The translations under genes and the position numbers were made by a program. The notes under the pieces were generated by a model that was not told the DNA's origin, made no database searches, and saw only the letters and a list, made by a program, of their open reading frames with translations. Shown piece by piece: positions 1-11,640 of a stretch of DNA of 64,000 nucleotides; the first letter of the stretch is position 1; every line of letters begins with the position of its first letter. The stretch lies in the NCBI RefSeq assembly GCF_026914185.1, contig NC_070564.1, forward strand, positions 186,001 to 250,000, written 5' to 3'. The DNA is from Puccinia triticina. Lineage: Eukaryota > Basidiomycota > Pucciniomycetes > Pucciniales > Pucciniaceae.

Positions 1-480
1 AGAAAGGAAGCAAAAAGCCCATGGGATCCTATGATGGAAATTTTCCATTGGAAGTATCTGTTGGCCCATAGGGATCTTCATGGGCCACCAAGAGCCCATT
101 AGCTATGTGGGGGCTCATGGTGGGCTTTCTGGGAATTCAAAGGCCCATGGGCTATTCATTGGCCCAGGTTGATACTTCTAGACCACCAAAAGCCCATGTT
201 GAGATTTTGGGCCCATCAAAAGCCCAAGAAGCTCCCAGGGCAAGGCAAAACTTCTTCAATACTGAGCCAATGTGCTTTTGGGGCAGGCCCGTCTCAGGCG
301 CTCAAGCCCGCTCCAGGCCCGCCAGGCCCGTGAAAAAAAACCATCCCAAAACATTGTCCAATGTTTTTTGCTCAGTTTGGGACATTTTATTTTTTTGGCT
401 CAGCATGCTCAGTTTGTTCCCCTGAGTGAAATTTTGGTTTTATTTTTTTCATGTTGACTTTTATTTTTTTTTTGGGCAAA
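1..480. other. No gene seen; GGCCCATG-rich sequence
   Basis: The stretch contains many imperfect copies of AAAGCCCATGG / GGCCCATG in both orientations and then T-rich sequence. Short open frames cross it but none has recognisable protein features. It looks like degenerate repeat sequence leading into the minisatellite that follows. Confidence 0.4.
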
Positions 481-1030
481 ATATTAAATGTTTGTAGTGT
501 GATGACCAGTACAGACCGGTCATCAAGAGGAGGTGTTACTCCTGTTTCCCCTTGATTTTTTTCCAGGTAATCAAGAGCAGTAACACCTCCACTTGATGAC
601 CAGTCTGTGCCAGTAATTGAGGGTACTTTCACCTCTCAATGGCCGGTCTATATGGGTCATTGAGAGGAGTAACACCTCCCCTCAATAATCATCAGTCTGT
701 GCCGGTCATTGAGGGAACTTACACCTCTTGATGACTGGTCAATACAGGTCATCAAGGGGAATAATTCCTCTTGATGACCAGTCTGTACTGGAAATCGAGG
801 GGAGTAACATCTCCTCTCAATGACCAGTCTGTACCGGTCATCAAGGGGAGTCTCATGTCCTCTTGGATGACCAGAACAGACAGGTCATTGAGGGGGGGGG
901 GCACTCGGCCATTGAGTGGGGTAAGTACTCCACTCAATGGCCATTGAGTGGTATTAAACCCCAGTACGCTGCTTGATGGCCAGTCATTGAGTGTTGTGCA
1001 CAGGACTCAATGGCCGGTCATCACTCATGG
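481..1030. repeat. Degenerate minisatellite with GTCATCAAGAGG / GTCATTGAGAGG units
   Basis: Roughly 40-60 bp units alternate between GACCRGTCATCAAGRGG and its near inverse CCYCTTGATGACCRGT, so each unit can fold on itself. The same motif forms the tandem array at about 41515-42265 inside a Harbinger-like MITE, which suggests that the left end of the window belongs to another copy of that element or its array. Confidence 0.7.
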
Positions 1031-1039
1031 AGTACACAC

Positions 1040-1345
1040 AACGCTGCAACAAATCCAATACATGTATTTGTATTCCCCTGTATTGCATCATATTGTATTG
1101 CATATACATTGTATTTGTATTGTATTGCTCATCCAATACAATAGGCTGTATTTTTGCATTTTGTATTGCCCCCCCCCATATGTAATATCTTTTGGATTGG
1201 CTTGGTCAATACATTTTATTTGGACTGTATTGTATTGTATTGGGGGGGGAAATACAATACAAATACACTAAGTCATTTTGTATTTGCAGAGAAATCCAAT
1301 ACAACGTATATGCATATACAATACATGTATTGGATTTGTTGCACC
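1040..1345. repeat. TGTATTG-rich simple repeat tract
   Basis: Short near-tandem TGTATTG / CAATACA words occur in both orientations, including ATACATGTATTG palindromes. No coding evidence. It sits between two pieces of sequence with the GTCATTGAG motif (to about 1030 and again at 1370-1450), so it may be an expansion or insertion inside that satellite. Confidence 0.6.
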
Positions 1346-1499
1346 GTTGGTACACACCCCAGTTGATGTCCGGTCATTGGGTGGGATGTATGTATACTCA
1401 GCTCAATTGCCGTTCATCAAGCAGAGTGTGTACTCCACCCAGTGGTTGGCTATTGATTGGAGTGTGGCCGGTTGAAGTGATCTTCCACTGGTAGGGCCA

Positions 1500-2540
1500 G
1501 TCAAGGAGCTTATATAAGCCTCTCCAAGGAGGTGCAAAGTGTCATGCCCACCATTGATCCCTGTTGTTACACAAATGTACAGGTGTATGTTAGTGTGACA
1601 CATGCCAATTCAAGTCACCAGCTTCAAAACCAAAAGAAGCCAAAAATTTAATTCAAAAAAACACTTATGGTGTTCAAAGTTGGTTTGCATAATTTTATCT
1701 AAGTTTATTAAAACCACAGTTTCACCAAAAAAAAATTCAAGGGTTTCCCCTGTTTATAAAAAATCACTAAAAAATAACAAAGGTTCAATGCTAACAAATT
1801 AAAAATGAGCAATAACAATACAACAATATTCTACACATCTAACATACAAGAGGTTTGACTTATAACGATCCCCCAGCCTGTGACATGCCACAGGTAAAAA
1901 GGTCCCGGAGTTAACCCGCTCAGCCTGGCGCAAGTGCGTGGGGCAAAAGTCAGGGCTGGAAACCCCTCAGCCAATTGCAAGTGCAATTGGGAAGGGGGAG
2001 GATCTCCGCCGGTCCTCTGCAAATGCAGGGGAGGGCAAATCACCTGGGGCATAACTCTTGATGCAGATGATGCCCCCTTATATATCAACAGGTCATGATT
2101 GCAGAGCGCTTCAGCGTTGCCTTGGCCCAGGATGGCCCGCCAAGCCACAATATTTTTGTGACGCCCGCCGCTGTGGTTGCTAGACACTAGCTGTGATATG
2201 TGATACATTTCTCCAAGTCAACCAGCCTCCGCCAGGCCAACAAAAAAGCCGTCCACCCTCACAACCAAGCCATCACAACAACTGTTCACGATGAACTATT
2301 GATGGCCAGTTGGGAAGGTGCATATGTATGTATTCTTGATGGTCTCGATTCTGTCCCGGGTCAGGATACAGCGCTGGATATATTCATGTTGTGAGGATAG
2401 TCGGAGCAAGTGCGGGATCCATTGCGGCCAAATCAGCGATCATCAATCCCCACGGGCCAAGATACATTCGTCGGTGTATTCAGAATTAATGAGTCCGGCC
2501 GTAATCCAGCAGATCATGTCTTTGTTGACCCTGACTGGTG
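1500..2540. other. No supported gene; LTR-like sequence possible
   Basis: The A-rich part (about 1600-1830) is followed by GC-richer sequence with repeated CAAGTGC words and CCTGTGACATGCCACAGG (a palindrome). A similar layout (A-rich tract, then AGCCYGCGYCAAGTGC and GGGYCAAAAG) recurs near 22400-22900. This may be a retroelement terminal region, but I could not find matching ends or a target duplication. Confidence 0.3.
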
Positions 2541-2543
2541 GGC

Positions 2544-2759
2544 TCAAGTAGTCTGAGCCGACGCCGAGTCCCGAGGATCCCGCGGGGGGGACGACGATGG
2601 CTGTGGAGCGGCCAATGGTACATATAACCCGAAGGCGGCCAGGAACGGCTCCGCAGACTCGCCTTCAATGCCCGCTATCTCTTCTTGGGGCTCCGCAAAC
2701 TCAGGTTCATCGTCTACGGAGACCGGGACTCGCAGATCATTCCCTTGTTGATCTTCCAT
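2544..2759 (-). CDS. Small acidic, proline-rich ORF, uncertain
   Basis: A 71-residue open frame with an acidic N-terminal half (many E and D) and a P/S-rich tail ending in DPRDSASAQ. Composition is like the start of a retroelement gag or a low-complexity host protein, but there is no domain I recognise. No convincing downstream exon was found. It could equally be chance. Confidence 0.2.
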   Translation of the reverse strand: MEDQQGNDLRVPVSVDDEPEFAEPQEEIAGIEGESAEPFLAAFGLYVPLAAPQPSSSPPRDPRDSASAQTT

Positions 2760-4120
2760 CGAAGGTAAGCACTCACCTTTTTCTCAACTTCCAAGGAGAG
2801 GAAGAAGCAAGACTAATAGAGAAGGATATATATGAAAAATGCTGCAATTCTCAAGGATGATGGTAGAGCGCTACGCAATTGTCGTCGTCATTGTTGCCTA
2901 CCCGACGACCCGTCCCAGGTTAGCGCATAGCCTCTTTCACAAATCCCTTGCAGCCGAAAGCTTCAATGAAAGCTCACATCTGCTCAAAGGTATTTCTACT
3001 TGCAGTCCCGTACTCGTAGGAGCATCGGCGGTGTTCAACATGGAAGTTGGTGAGCCATTCCATATGAAACCCAGTGTGAAGCCTCAAACAGACACTGGAA
3101 CTGATGGGTTAGAGCATAGCCTGGCTCTAGACAATTTTCCCACCTCTCTGCCAGCTGATACACCACCTCAGCTATCCGGTGACGCTGTGACCGTTGGTCT
3201 GGACAGGGGGAAGTTACACGGAGCAACGTTCTTGTTGTTTGGCTCGGTGGCACTCAAGCCCTGGCCGCTGGTCTCCCTCGCACTTCGTCGGCCCTCCTTC
3301 CCGCTCATCTCACCCGTCTGGCTCGCCAGTAATTCTCTGTCTTCCTCCTCACCCACCACCCACTCGCCAGCCTCTTCTCCCGCCCCAAAGACCACACCCC
3401 TACTGCCGCCCCAAAGACCACACCCCTACTGCCGCCTCCACCTCCCTTGAAGAGGTTTGTTTTGCTAGGCTGGATTGCTGTATCCTCAGCTCTCTCCACC
3501 TCTCTGACCTCACACAATTTTTGCTGTTTCTGAAGCTGTTGCCATGGCATGTCCTCTTCAACTCTGTACACAACTCAATCTACAATTTTAGATTAAAAAA
3601 ACTGTAACTTGTGATTTTTGACTAAAAAAAGAAGGTCAAGTGACTCAGCTCAATCAGTTTATAGCCAATTAAACATAGATCATTATCCAAAAAGGAAACA
3701 CAATGATATCAGACTGGGAGGGAGGCTCAATCTTATGAGTTTGTGCATTTTTTGATCAATGTGCATCACAACTGGTTCTACTGAGCATAATGAAGATATG
3801 TTTCTACAACTCTTGATCAACATGACCATTGTGGCTGTGGCGCATCTCAAATTTTGGGGCAATAGAACGATGAAAAATTGATGCTTGTATTTACCTTGAT
3901 ATTTGACAAGAGCAGTGTGAAATTTTTAATGTAACATGGCCATTTCTTTGGGAGGTTCAATTGACATTAGTGGTCTTCAAAATTGAATCATATGTTGAAA
4001 ATGGCTGGGATGATGAGAAGTGATGAGGAAAATTTTGATGACCCTCATGACTTCCCAAATCTGCTAAACATGCAAGTGATGTGATATGGGCCTTGGTGAG
4101 TCCCAGTTGTGCAAAATGGG
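2760..4120. other. No supported gene; includes a short direct duplication
   Basis: Open frames here overlap in several phases without family features. A roughly 27-bp word containing CCCCAAAGACCACACCCCTA is directly duplicated at about 3383-3437 and explains repeated residues in overlapping ORFs. The rest is AT-rich intergenic sequence. Confidence 0.45.
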
Positions 4121-4128
4121 CAGGTATG

Positions 4129-4157
4129 ATATAAAATAACCACTGCCAAACAGGGCC
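4129..4157. mobile_element. Terminal fragment of a Tourist/Harbinger-like MITE
   Basis: The sequence ends in CACTGCCAAACAGGGCC followed by TTA, matching the right terminus of the complete palindromic MITE at 24234-24618 (GGCCCTGTTTGGCA termini, TTA target). Only this end is visible. Confidence 0.5.
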
Positions 4158-4373
4158 TTATGGCAGGCCCCTTTGGGGGACACATGTGCCTCTTTGATGA
4201 TAATGGCAAGAGCCCTGAAAGTGCAGCGGCGTAGCCGCCTTGGACTCTAGTGCATGCATAAATCATAAAATCATAAAAATATTTTGGTGAGGAAATTTTG
4301 CATTACATAATCAGACAGTCATATCCCCTGCAAAAAAGATTTTATGATTTTATGATTTATGCATGCATAAAAT

Positions 4374-5795
4374 TACGGACTTACTTTGCGCACTGCGGAA
4401 AACTCTTTGCGCACTGTGGGGGTTGTCTTCTCGACGTCCCGCCCCCAGTGCGCGCTTTTGCCACGGCTCTTTGCGCACTGTGCATTCCCCCAAAAAAACG
4501 GCTTGCATTTCTTGAGATATTTTTTGATGAATCAATGAAATGACTTTTTATGATCCCCCTAAAAAATAATCAAGTCATTTAGGGGTCTCCTTGAGCCTAG
4601 AGAAAATTGACATGAAAAAATCATATTTTAACGCGGCAGGTACCTGTAATATCGCTTCCTGTGCCCCAGTAGCCCCAAAAATTTCACAGTATCATGGTAA
4701 ATGTGCAAATTCATGACCTGATAATTTTCAGAATTTTTCCCAGAGATATAAGGGGTGCGCGGCAGGCTTAGTAGGAAAATTACTGCTAACTGTATAGCTT
4801 TTTTGTTACACACCCAAACAGTCCCAAAATTTCAGAAATGTTTTCATTGTGGATATTCTCCGCGCCATAAACTTCTTGGCAATAGTGTGTCATGATAACA
4901 TGAGATGTAGTGCGGCGGGCTTAGTTGGAAAATTACTGCTGACTTATCTCATGTTTTAATGAAACACTATTGCTAAGAGCTTTATGGCGCGGAGAATATG
5001 CAAAATTGAAACATTTCTGAAAATTTCAGACTGTTTCAGTGTGTAGCAAAAAATCTATACATGTAGCAGCCATTTTCCTACTAAGCCCGCCGCGCACCCC
5101 TTATATCTCATGTTATCATGACATACTATTGCCAAGAAATTTATGGCGCGGAGAATATCCACAATGAAAACATTTCTGAAATTTTGGGACTGTTTGGGTG
5201 TGAAACAAAAAAGCTATAAAGTTAGCAGTAATTTTCCTACTGAGCCTGCTGCGCACCCCTTATATCTCATTTTATAATGACACACTATTGCTAGGAATTT
5301 CAGGGAATTAATTTGAAGCATGTTTCTCTGTGCTCTCAACATTTTGTGCCTTTGGTGTGTGTAACAAAAAAGTTATATATATATGCAAAATAATAAACGC
5401 AATACCTATTTGGGCTACAGGAAAGCTGGTGAAAATTCTGAAAATTATCAGGTCATGAATTTGCACATGTACCATGATAATGTGAAATTTTTGGGGCTAC
5501 TGGGGCACAGGAAGCGATATTACAGGTCCCTGCCGCGTTAAAATATGATTTTTTCATGTCAATTTTCTCTAGGCTCAAGGAGACCCCTAAATGACTTGAT
5601 TATTTTTTAGGGGGATCATAAAAAGTCATTCTATTGATTCATCAAAAAATATCTCAAGAAATGCAAGCCGTTTTTTTGGGGGAATGCACAGTGCGCAAAG
5701 AGCCGTGGCGAAAGCGCGCACTGGGGGTGGGACGTCGAGAAGACGACCCCCACAGTGCGCAAAGAGTTTTCCGCAGTGCGCAAAGTAAGTCCGTA
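4374..5795. mobile_element. 1.42-kb foldback (long inverted repeat) element
   Basis: The two arms are near-perfect inverted copies: about 4374-4738 pairs with 5440-5795, and inner arms (about 4740-4990) pair with 5030-5290. Termini are TACGGACTTACTTTGCGCAC and its complement. AAAT flanks both ends (4370-4373 and 5796-5799), a possible 4-bp target duplication. There is no transposase, so it must be non-autonomous; the superfamily is unresolved. ORFs inside are shadows of the arms (the same peptide appears twice, once per strand). Confidence 0.85.
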
Positions 5796-6106
5796 AAATT
5801 ATGCAAACCAACTTTGAACACCATAACTCTATTTTTACAATTGAAAGAAGTCTGAAGAGGAAAAAAATAGTAACACAACTTGGGAAGACAGAAATTCCCA
5901 GATTCCAGATGAATTAACAGTATATTCAGAATCAAACATTTGGAGCAATGTTGATTGTAAGTCAGAAATGTTATTTTTTTATTTAAAAGTATTTCTTGAA
6001 TCAGGGAAACAAAAATGACGGAGTAAACCACAAATAATGTGAAAAAATGTGATCCTTCTGGAGGAAGTTTTTTATAAACTGGGCATCTAATTCACTACAC
6101 AACAAC

Positions 6107-7692
6107 CAACAATCAACGGTGGGTCGCTACTTTACTCTACGATAACCGGGGCTGTAGAGTAAAGTAGCGAGCTGCGCCTAACATTTTTACAGTTATTGTT
6201 AACGCTAGCGCGCGGATCGCCGCGTCACGGTTATCGTAACTGGCCTTTTTTTGTACAGCCGTTACTAGTAAAGTAACGTGTTATCGAGAAAATTAACATT
6301 TTATTAAGCAATTAAGGGTCAAATTGGCCCTTATCAAGCAGAGAAACCCTTTATTGAGCAGTGAAAGGCCAAATCAGCCCTGAAATGGCCTTTTCTTGCT
6401 CAATATGTTGATAAATACCTGCTGCGCTGCCCATAGATATCGTAGCGGCCTTGAAAAAAAAACACCCGCCCGGTGCGATATCGATATTGCACCACATTTC
6501 CCCATTGCTACCGGTCCGGTTAGCGTAAAGGGACCAAAAATCGCTACGATAACGTTACGATATCGATAACCGTAAAGTAGCGACCCACCGTTGCAACAAT
6601 GGGAAGTTACATACGTTACAATATCTGAAGCAATTTTTGTAACACAACTTTTTCTGTTATCTTCTCACCAGTTAAAGTTTTTTTTAACTTGAAGCAAGAC
6701 TGGGCTCAGGAAACGTAACTTATGATTTTTCCTTCCTCCTGAGCCCAGAAGTAACGTAACTTTCTTTTAACAAAAAAAAGTGAAATAATGGGGGTAACAA
6801 GGAAAACAGAGTAATAATTGTAAATGTACATGTAGATTTTTGTCGCTGTAACAATGAAATATGTAAACATCATTTAACTTGGAGCGAGATCTCCAGTTTA
6901 TGTGGTGGTCCTGGCTTAAGCTCCCCCTCCTGATGACAAGCGGGAGGCTGGATCTGATTGAGAAGGATCAGGAGACAATTGCGAGCAAATAGTAGGTACC
7001 TGTGTGAGTTGAGGTGAACAAAATCAAAAAACACATGTCAGTAGGAATGAAAAAAGAACTGGCTATAGACTGTAGACATACGTACCAGCGGCGACCGGAT
7101 GAGGTGAGCTTGAGCTGCATTTAATTTTGATGCAATAGACCCCCTTGACTCCTACCTTGTTACTTGTTAGTTTAATACATGTTGGGTTGGCATGGTAGGA
7201 GCCTTTGGATGGCCAGAGAGATTAGGGCGGGGTTTTGACTTCCGTGCAGATACTGGAAAATTGAGTTGATCCAGGCAGTCTAGAGTGTTACTGGAATTTC
7301 ACGCGACATATTTACATACAACTTGTTGGTGGCACGCGGTGATTGGTCAGACTTGGTGGCCATGCACGCGGAGGAATGTGGGCAACTTGAGTCTATGCAT
7401 GCACGCAATCACATGCAATTTGCTCCCCTGCCTGTGGTTTGACCAGTCTGGGCGGCATGTGGATGGGAGCACATACAAACCCAGCTTGCTCTAAACAAAG
7501 CTGGCTGCTGTGAATAACATAACTTTTCTAAAAAAATACCCAGATAACGTAACTCAAGTGAGAAAAAAAGACGGAAAAATACACCTAACGCAACTTGAAA
7601 AAGTTAGAAAAAACTTCAACAATAACGTGCTTTTTTTAGTTACGTTAACATTACTCTGCATTATCTATAACGGAACCTCCCATTGTTGCAAC
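6107..7692. mobile_element. Outer non-autonomous element rich in GTAAC words
   Basis: Once the nested MITE at 6114-6593 is removed, the left border reads CAACAATGGGAAGTT and the right border is the inverse (complement CAACAATGGGAGGTT near 7678-7692). The interior is full of GTAAC/GTTAC words and has no coding evidence. The exact ends and target duplication are unclear. Confidence 0.45.
6114..6593. mobile_element. 480-bp MITE with 7-bp target duplication
   Basis: Termini CAACGGTGGGTCGCTACTTT and its near-perfect inverse bound the element. It is flanked by CAACAAT on both sides (6107-6113 and 6594-6600). It is nested in the left end of the element around it. The ends (CAACG.TG) and the 7-bp duplication resemble the MITEs at 15740-16850 and 31578-31980. 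Confidence 0.85.
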
Positions 7693-7699
7693 AACTCAC

Positions 7700-9450
7700 C
7701 AATTCAGAATTCACGCCTTGAGTATCTTGAAGATTGTGAATCCACATTCTGAATTGAATCAATCCATATTTTGTTTCTGAAAGATCCATGTGCAGTGGAA
7801 GTTGGAATTCAGGGTGATTCAACATGCCCCAATTCAATTGTGCATGGCTTGCCCTTAAATCCCTACCAAAAACAGAAAATTTGGAAAATTTGCTTCAGGG
7901 AGCCAGTTACAGCACACAAAAAGAATTTGCAACTATATTCCAAGGTCGCTACACCACCCACTTCCAAGGGTGTAAATTTTATATGTTGCCATTTCAAGAA
8001 TCAACCAGCCAATGGTAGAGCCACTCCACCTCATATCCAAGTGCCATTTCTGCCAAAAAATTAGAAGAGAAATCTCACATACCTGATAATCTTAAATGGA
8101 CTGGATTGGGGATTGGAACTACATGCATTCACAACTTCTACATCATTCTCAAATGGAACTTAACTATGAAATTCTCAAATGGTCTGCTTCAATTTGAACA
8201 CAGGCTCAGCCACTACCAGCCAGATAAAACAGGATACTCTTCTTAAACACCAGCACCATTCAAAGACCCCATTCCGCCAGACACACATAAAGCAAAAATT
8301 GGAATTTGAAATCAACTTGCATGTCAACTCCCTCTTTGTAAATCAATCACAACCAGATTTTTCAGTCTTGGGCAAATTCTTTCCATAAATACAAGTGAAC
8401 ATAATGACTTGAGCCTGAGGCGTAAATATGATTCTTCTTCTCATAGTTTTCCAGAGACACATCATGCTATATGTTGATTCAACCCTTGAAAATCTCAAAA
8501 ATGGTGAACTAGATCACTTCTGAGAGGTTTCTTTTGACAATGAAACACAGCTTGTTTGTTTCCATGAATTTTTGTGTCAAGTTTTCAGTCACCTTATTTT
8601 CATCCTTCACAAGTGTTACCCAATTGGATCTAAGCCTTGTGATATTTTTTCTATGATCTGTTCATGTAACAGCTAACCTTGAAGAATCAGACATCCACCT
8701 TAAAAAAATCTTCAAAGAGTTGTGTATTTTACCCGCAGTGCGCGTAGTGTTTGAGAATACGCGCGCTGTACAGTGCGCAAAGTGTTTTTTGCAGTGCGCG
8801 AAGTGTTTTTTGCAGTGCACGAAGTAAGTCCGTATATCTATTTTCTAAAATGAATTTTGGTCTGAACACAAAGATTTTGTAGTAAATTTGAAAACGGTTG
8901 GATGTATTAAATATTTAACAGTGAATTTTTGGTGTGTTTTCTCTAAAATTAAATTCCTCTCTAACATTTCACCTGAGTAATTTCAACAAAGAGAAATGAA
9001 TAGAAGGGAATGAAACCTGGTGGAATCTCAGGATGAGAGACAGGTGACATACAAGCCATCACAGGCAGAGCACGCGCACAAGAAAATCACATCAAATGGA
9101 AAACTAAACAGGCAAGTACAGGCAGGGATGAATGTCACAGGACTGTAGAGACAAGATAGTATGACCAAAATAAGAGGGAAAGTCAGGTGGGGAGCAAGCA
9201 TAAGAAGTGAAGAGATGGCAACCAAGGACTCTGAGGAGGAAATGAGGCAGAAGAAAGATGATAAATCCATCAATTGCTATTGCGGACTTTGTGCTTGCAG
9301 AGTGTGGAGCTTCACTACTTGTGGATTATTACGCTATAGATCAGGCTCATTGCAGAGCGCTGAACATTAGTGGAACATAGAAGTGCGGAGTGGGTGTTGC
9401 CAATAATCACTCAAGCCCAAATAAACATCTTGAAGAAGGAAGACACAGAC
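7700..9450. other. No supported gene
   Basis: AT-rich sequence with only short unrelated open frames on both strands. One recognisable piece of a foldback element lies at 8736-8835 and is listed separately. Confidence 0.5.
8736..8835. mobile_element. Solo end fragment related to the foldback element
   Basis: GCAGTGCGCRAAGT is repeated several times and the fragment ends with GAAGTAAGTCCGTA, the same terminus as the right arm of the 4374-5795 foldback element. No partner arm is present nearby. Confidence 0.6.
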
Positions 9451-10001
9451 ATTTCTATACCGGGTCCGTGAATTTTACAAAACTTATTTCACAAGGCATA
9501 ATCCTTGTGGAAGGGGTGCGTTGGGATTTTATGGGATATATGCGGTAATATGTATTTTTCCGGTGCTTTTGGACTTGTCTTGGCCATTATAAATTATACA
9601 TTGTAAAACATACTATGCAAATATACTATGTAGATAGCATTTACATAATATTACCCTGCATGTTTCACAAACCTTGTGACACCTCCTTTGGAATTCCTTC
9701 ATCCAAACTCCAAAATGTATTTTTACAGGATACAGCTTACATGCCTTTATTTTCCAATGCTGTATTTGCCTGGAAAAGTATTCCAACACACCATGACACG
9801 CGAATTTTACATGCCTCAACGCCTTGATCACGTTGGATTTCCACCCACTTAAAAGCATGTCCTTCCGCCTTCTATGTATTGCCGTCTGCCTTGTTTTTCC
9901 CATTGGATTACTGATCAAAATTATCTCACTCATTCTCAAATTTAGCGCTAGACGCCAGCATATTTTGCACCTGGAAACCTTATCACATCCAACACAATTG
10001 A

Positions 10002-10857
10002 GGGCCCAATTATAAACAGTTATTGAAGTTTTATTGTAATATATTCAAAACTTGATTCAAAACAAAATCTCTTAAATTTTTGTGGCAAATACAGGCCCAA
10101 ATGTGTTTCAAAAAAGCCTGGATAATATGTACAATTATAAACCTGCAGGCCACACAACAGGAATTCCAAATTCCTGGCCAACACCACCTGTTCCGCCCCC
10201 CCCCCCCCCCCCGCCCGTGGAGCGTACATTTTGGCAGTTGAAGAACCACTTCCGTATCCTCCTGACGGCTGAGGCTGCACGGCCGATACGCGCGCGGTCA
10301 AACACTCTTGTGTGTATGATTCTACACAACCTTCTCAATCGCCAAGGGGCCCTTTACCTCCAGGACTGGTACAATTGATTGACACTCAAACAGTTGTTTG
10401 GCCAGAGGATCCCTTGCAATCTGGGGAATTTTGCGGATGATACTTGGGCGCCCGGTGAACACATCCCCTCAATGTGGACTCGACGGGACTAGATCAGAGA
10501 TCTCCTGTGCACCCGAGGCAGAGACCTGTAATACACGGCATTTGGCACACGAAATTTGGAAATGCTTCTGGCAGCTGGGTCGTTGCCGAATCAACTGCCT
10601 GCGGCTGTGTATTGCTGACCAACGGTACAACTAAGTTCTACCGTTGGATTAGTGCGGTACAGTGTTGCATACATGTACTGTATGCCTGTAAATTGCTTTG
10701 ATAACAAAAATTTGAAAATTTTTGATCCCAAATGACCTCCTCGAGGTCATTTGGGCTATTTTTGAATCTGTACATAAAAAAATCCAGACAACAAAAGTTT
10801 TGGATGAATTTGGATTTTTTTTGAATAAAATTCCAATAACTGTTTATAATTGGGCCC
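10002..10857. mobile_element. PIF/Harbinger-derived element nested in the MULE
   Basis: Inverted termini GGGCCCAATTATAAACAGTT / complement at 10002 and 10857. Flanking triplets are TGA and TTA, which may be a diverged TWA target duplication. The interior encodes the C-terminal end of a Harbinger-type transposase (10217-10354). It lies immediately upstream of the RAD6 fragment, so either it inserted later or its insertion accompanied the loss of the RAD6 5' part. Confidence 0.65.
10217..10378 (+). pseudogene. Harbinger (DDE_Tnp_4-like) transposase C-terminal remnant
   Basis: The frame reads VERTFWQLKNHFRIL, then a spacer and LVCMILHNLLNRQG, the conserved end of Harbinger/HARBI1-type DDE transposases (VE..FG.LK.RFRIL ... 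LHN). The upstream catalytic part is missing: the frame opens into a poly-C tract and non-coding sequence. It ends naturally shortly after the LHN motif. A 3' remnant, not functional. Confidence 0.6.
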
Positions 10858-10924
10858 TTACTCTATTGCTATGAACATAGAACACTGACTAATTGTCAGA
10901 ACTCAAACAAGCAAAATTCCACAG

Positions 10925-11640
10925 CAAATACGCCATTCAAAGATGGAAAGTTCAGATTGATCCTAACATTTGACAAATTGTACCCGAACAAGCGTACGTC
11001 ATAACTCCATCATCCCAATTGCGATAGTGGAGTAACCGCAAACACTCACATTCTCTGATTGGTTTGATCACCTGCACCAGCCCTGACGGTGAAATTCCTC
11101 TTGAAGATGTTCCATCCAAACGTCTATGCAAACGGCGAGCTGTGTCTCAACATCCTCCAGAACCAATGGTCGCCAACGTACGATGTGGCCGCCATTCTGA
11201 AATACGTTCAGTCCTTACTACACAACCCAACCCCAACTTGTAAGCAGAATCAAGCCCAAAGCTCTTTTCCCTGATGATTCACAGCATCACCAGCCAAACC
11301 TCTTTTCCTTGATTGTCATGCTGATGGTTTAAAACATCACCGTGTGTAGACCTACAAATGCAGAAGCTGCCAATTTGTACAGGGACAACATGAAGGACTA
11401 CGTCAAGAAAGTTCAAGCAACTGTCAAGGCCAGCTGGATCAACAGTCAAAGATCAGCAAATCGAGGCGGCGGCAGATAAGAAGGTACTTGATAGGGCATC
11501 TTTGGAGGCCACTGAGGTTGCCATGGCTCAAACTAAGCCCAAGAGTGCTGCCAGTCAGCCCCAAGAGAGTGTCAGTGTGACATCTGGAGTGGAACAATCA
11601 GGCAGTCGCAAACAAGGCTTTGTAAAGCTATATTTGGTTA
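10925..11640 (+). pseudogene. RAD6/UBC2-like E2 ubiquitin-conjugating enzyme fragment, captured in a MULE
   Basis: Three exons of a RAD6-type E2 can be read: 10925-10993 (ANTPFKDGKFRLIL..LYPNK), 11081-11239 ([19 protein letters not shown], with the active-site Cys, then [11 protein letters not shown] and QSLL) and from 11350 (NAEAANLYRDNMKDYVKKV). Introns are 10994-11080 and 11240-11349, both GT-AG. The first 45 or so residues of RAD6 are absent. Joining exons 2 and 3 at the only good splice sites gives a one-base frame error. A second phase change after SWINS leads into a Q/K/A-rich tail (to about 11640) typical of an extended E2 tail. RAD6 ubiquitinates histone H2B and PCNA; this copy cannot make a complete enzyme. 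Retained introns show it was copied from DNA, not mRNA. Confidence 0.85.

Noticed and set aside
9613..9939. 108-codon minus-strand ORF next to the RAD6 fragment
   Set aside because: Tested as a missing RAD6 N-terminal exon or a transposase exon; it matches neither, and lies in subterminal MULE sequence.
10020..10338. Minus-strand glycine-run ORFs
   Set aside because: Created by the poly-C tract at about 10195-10212; the plus strand holds the recognisable Harbinger remnant.
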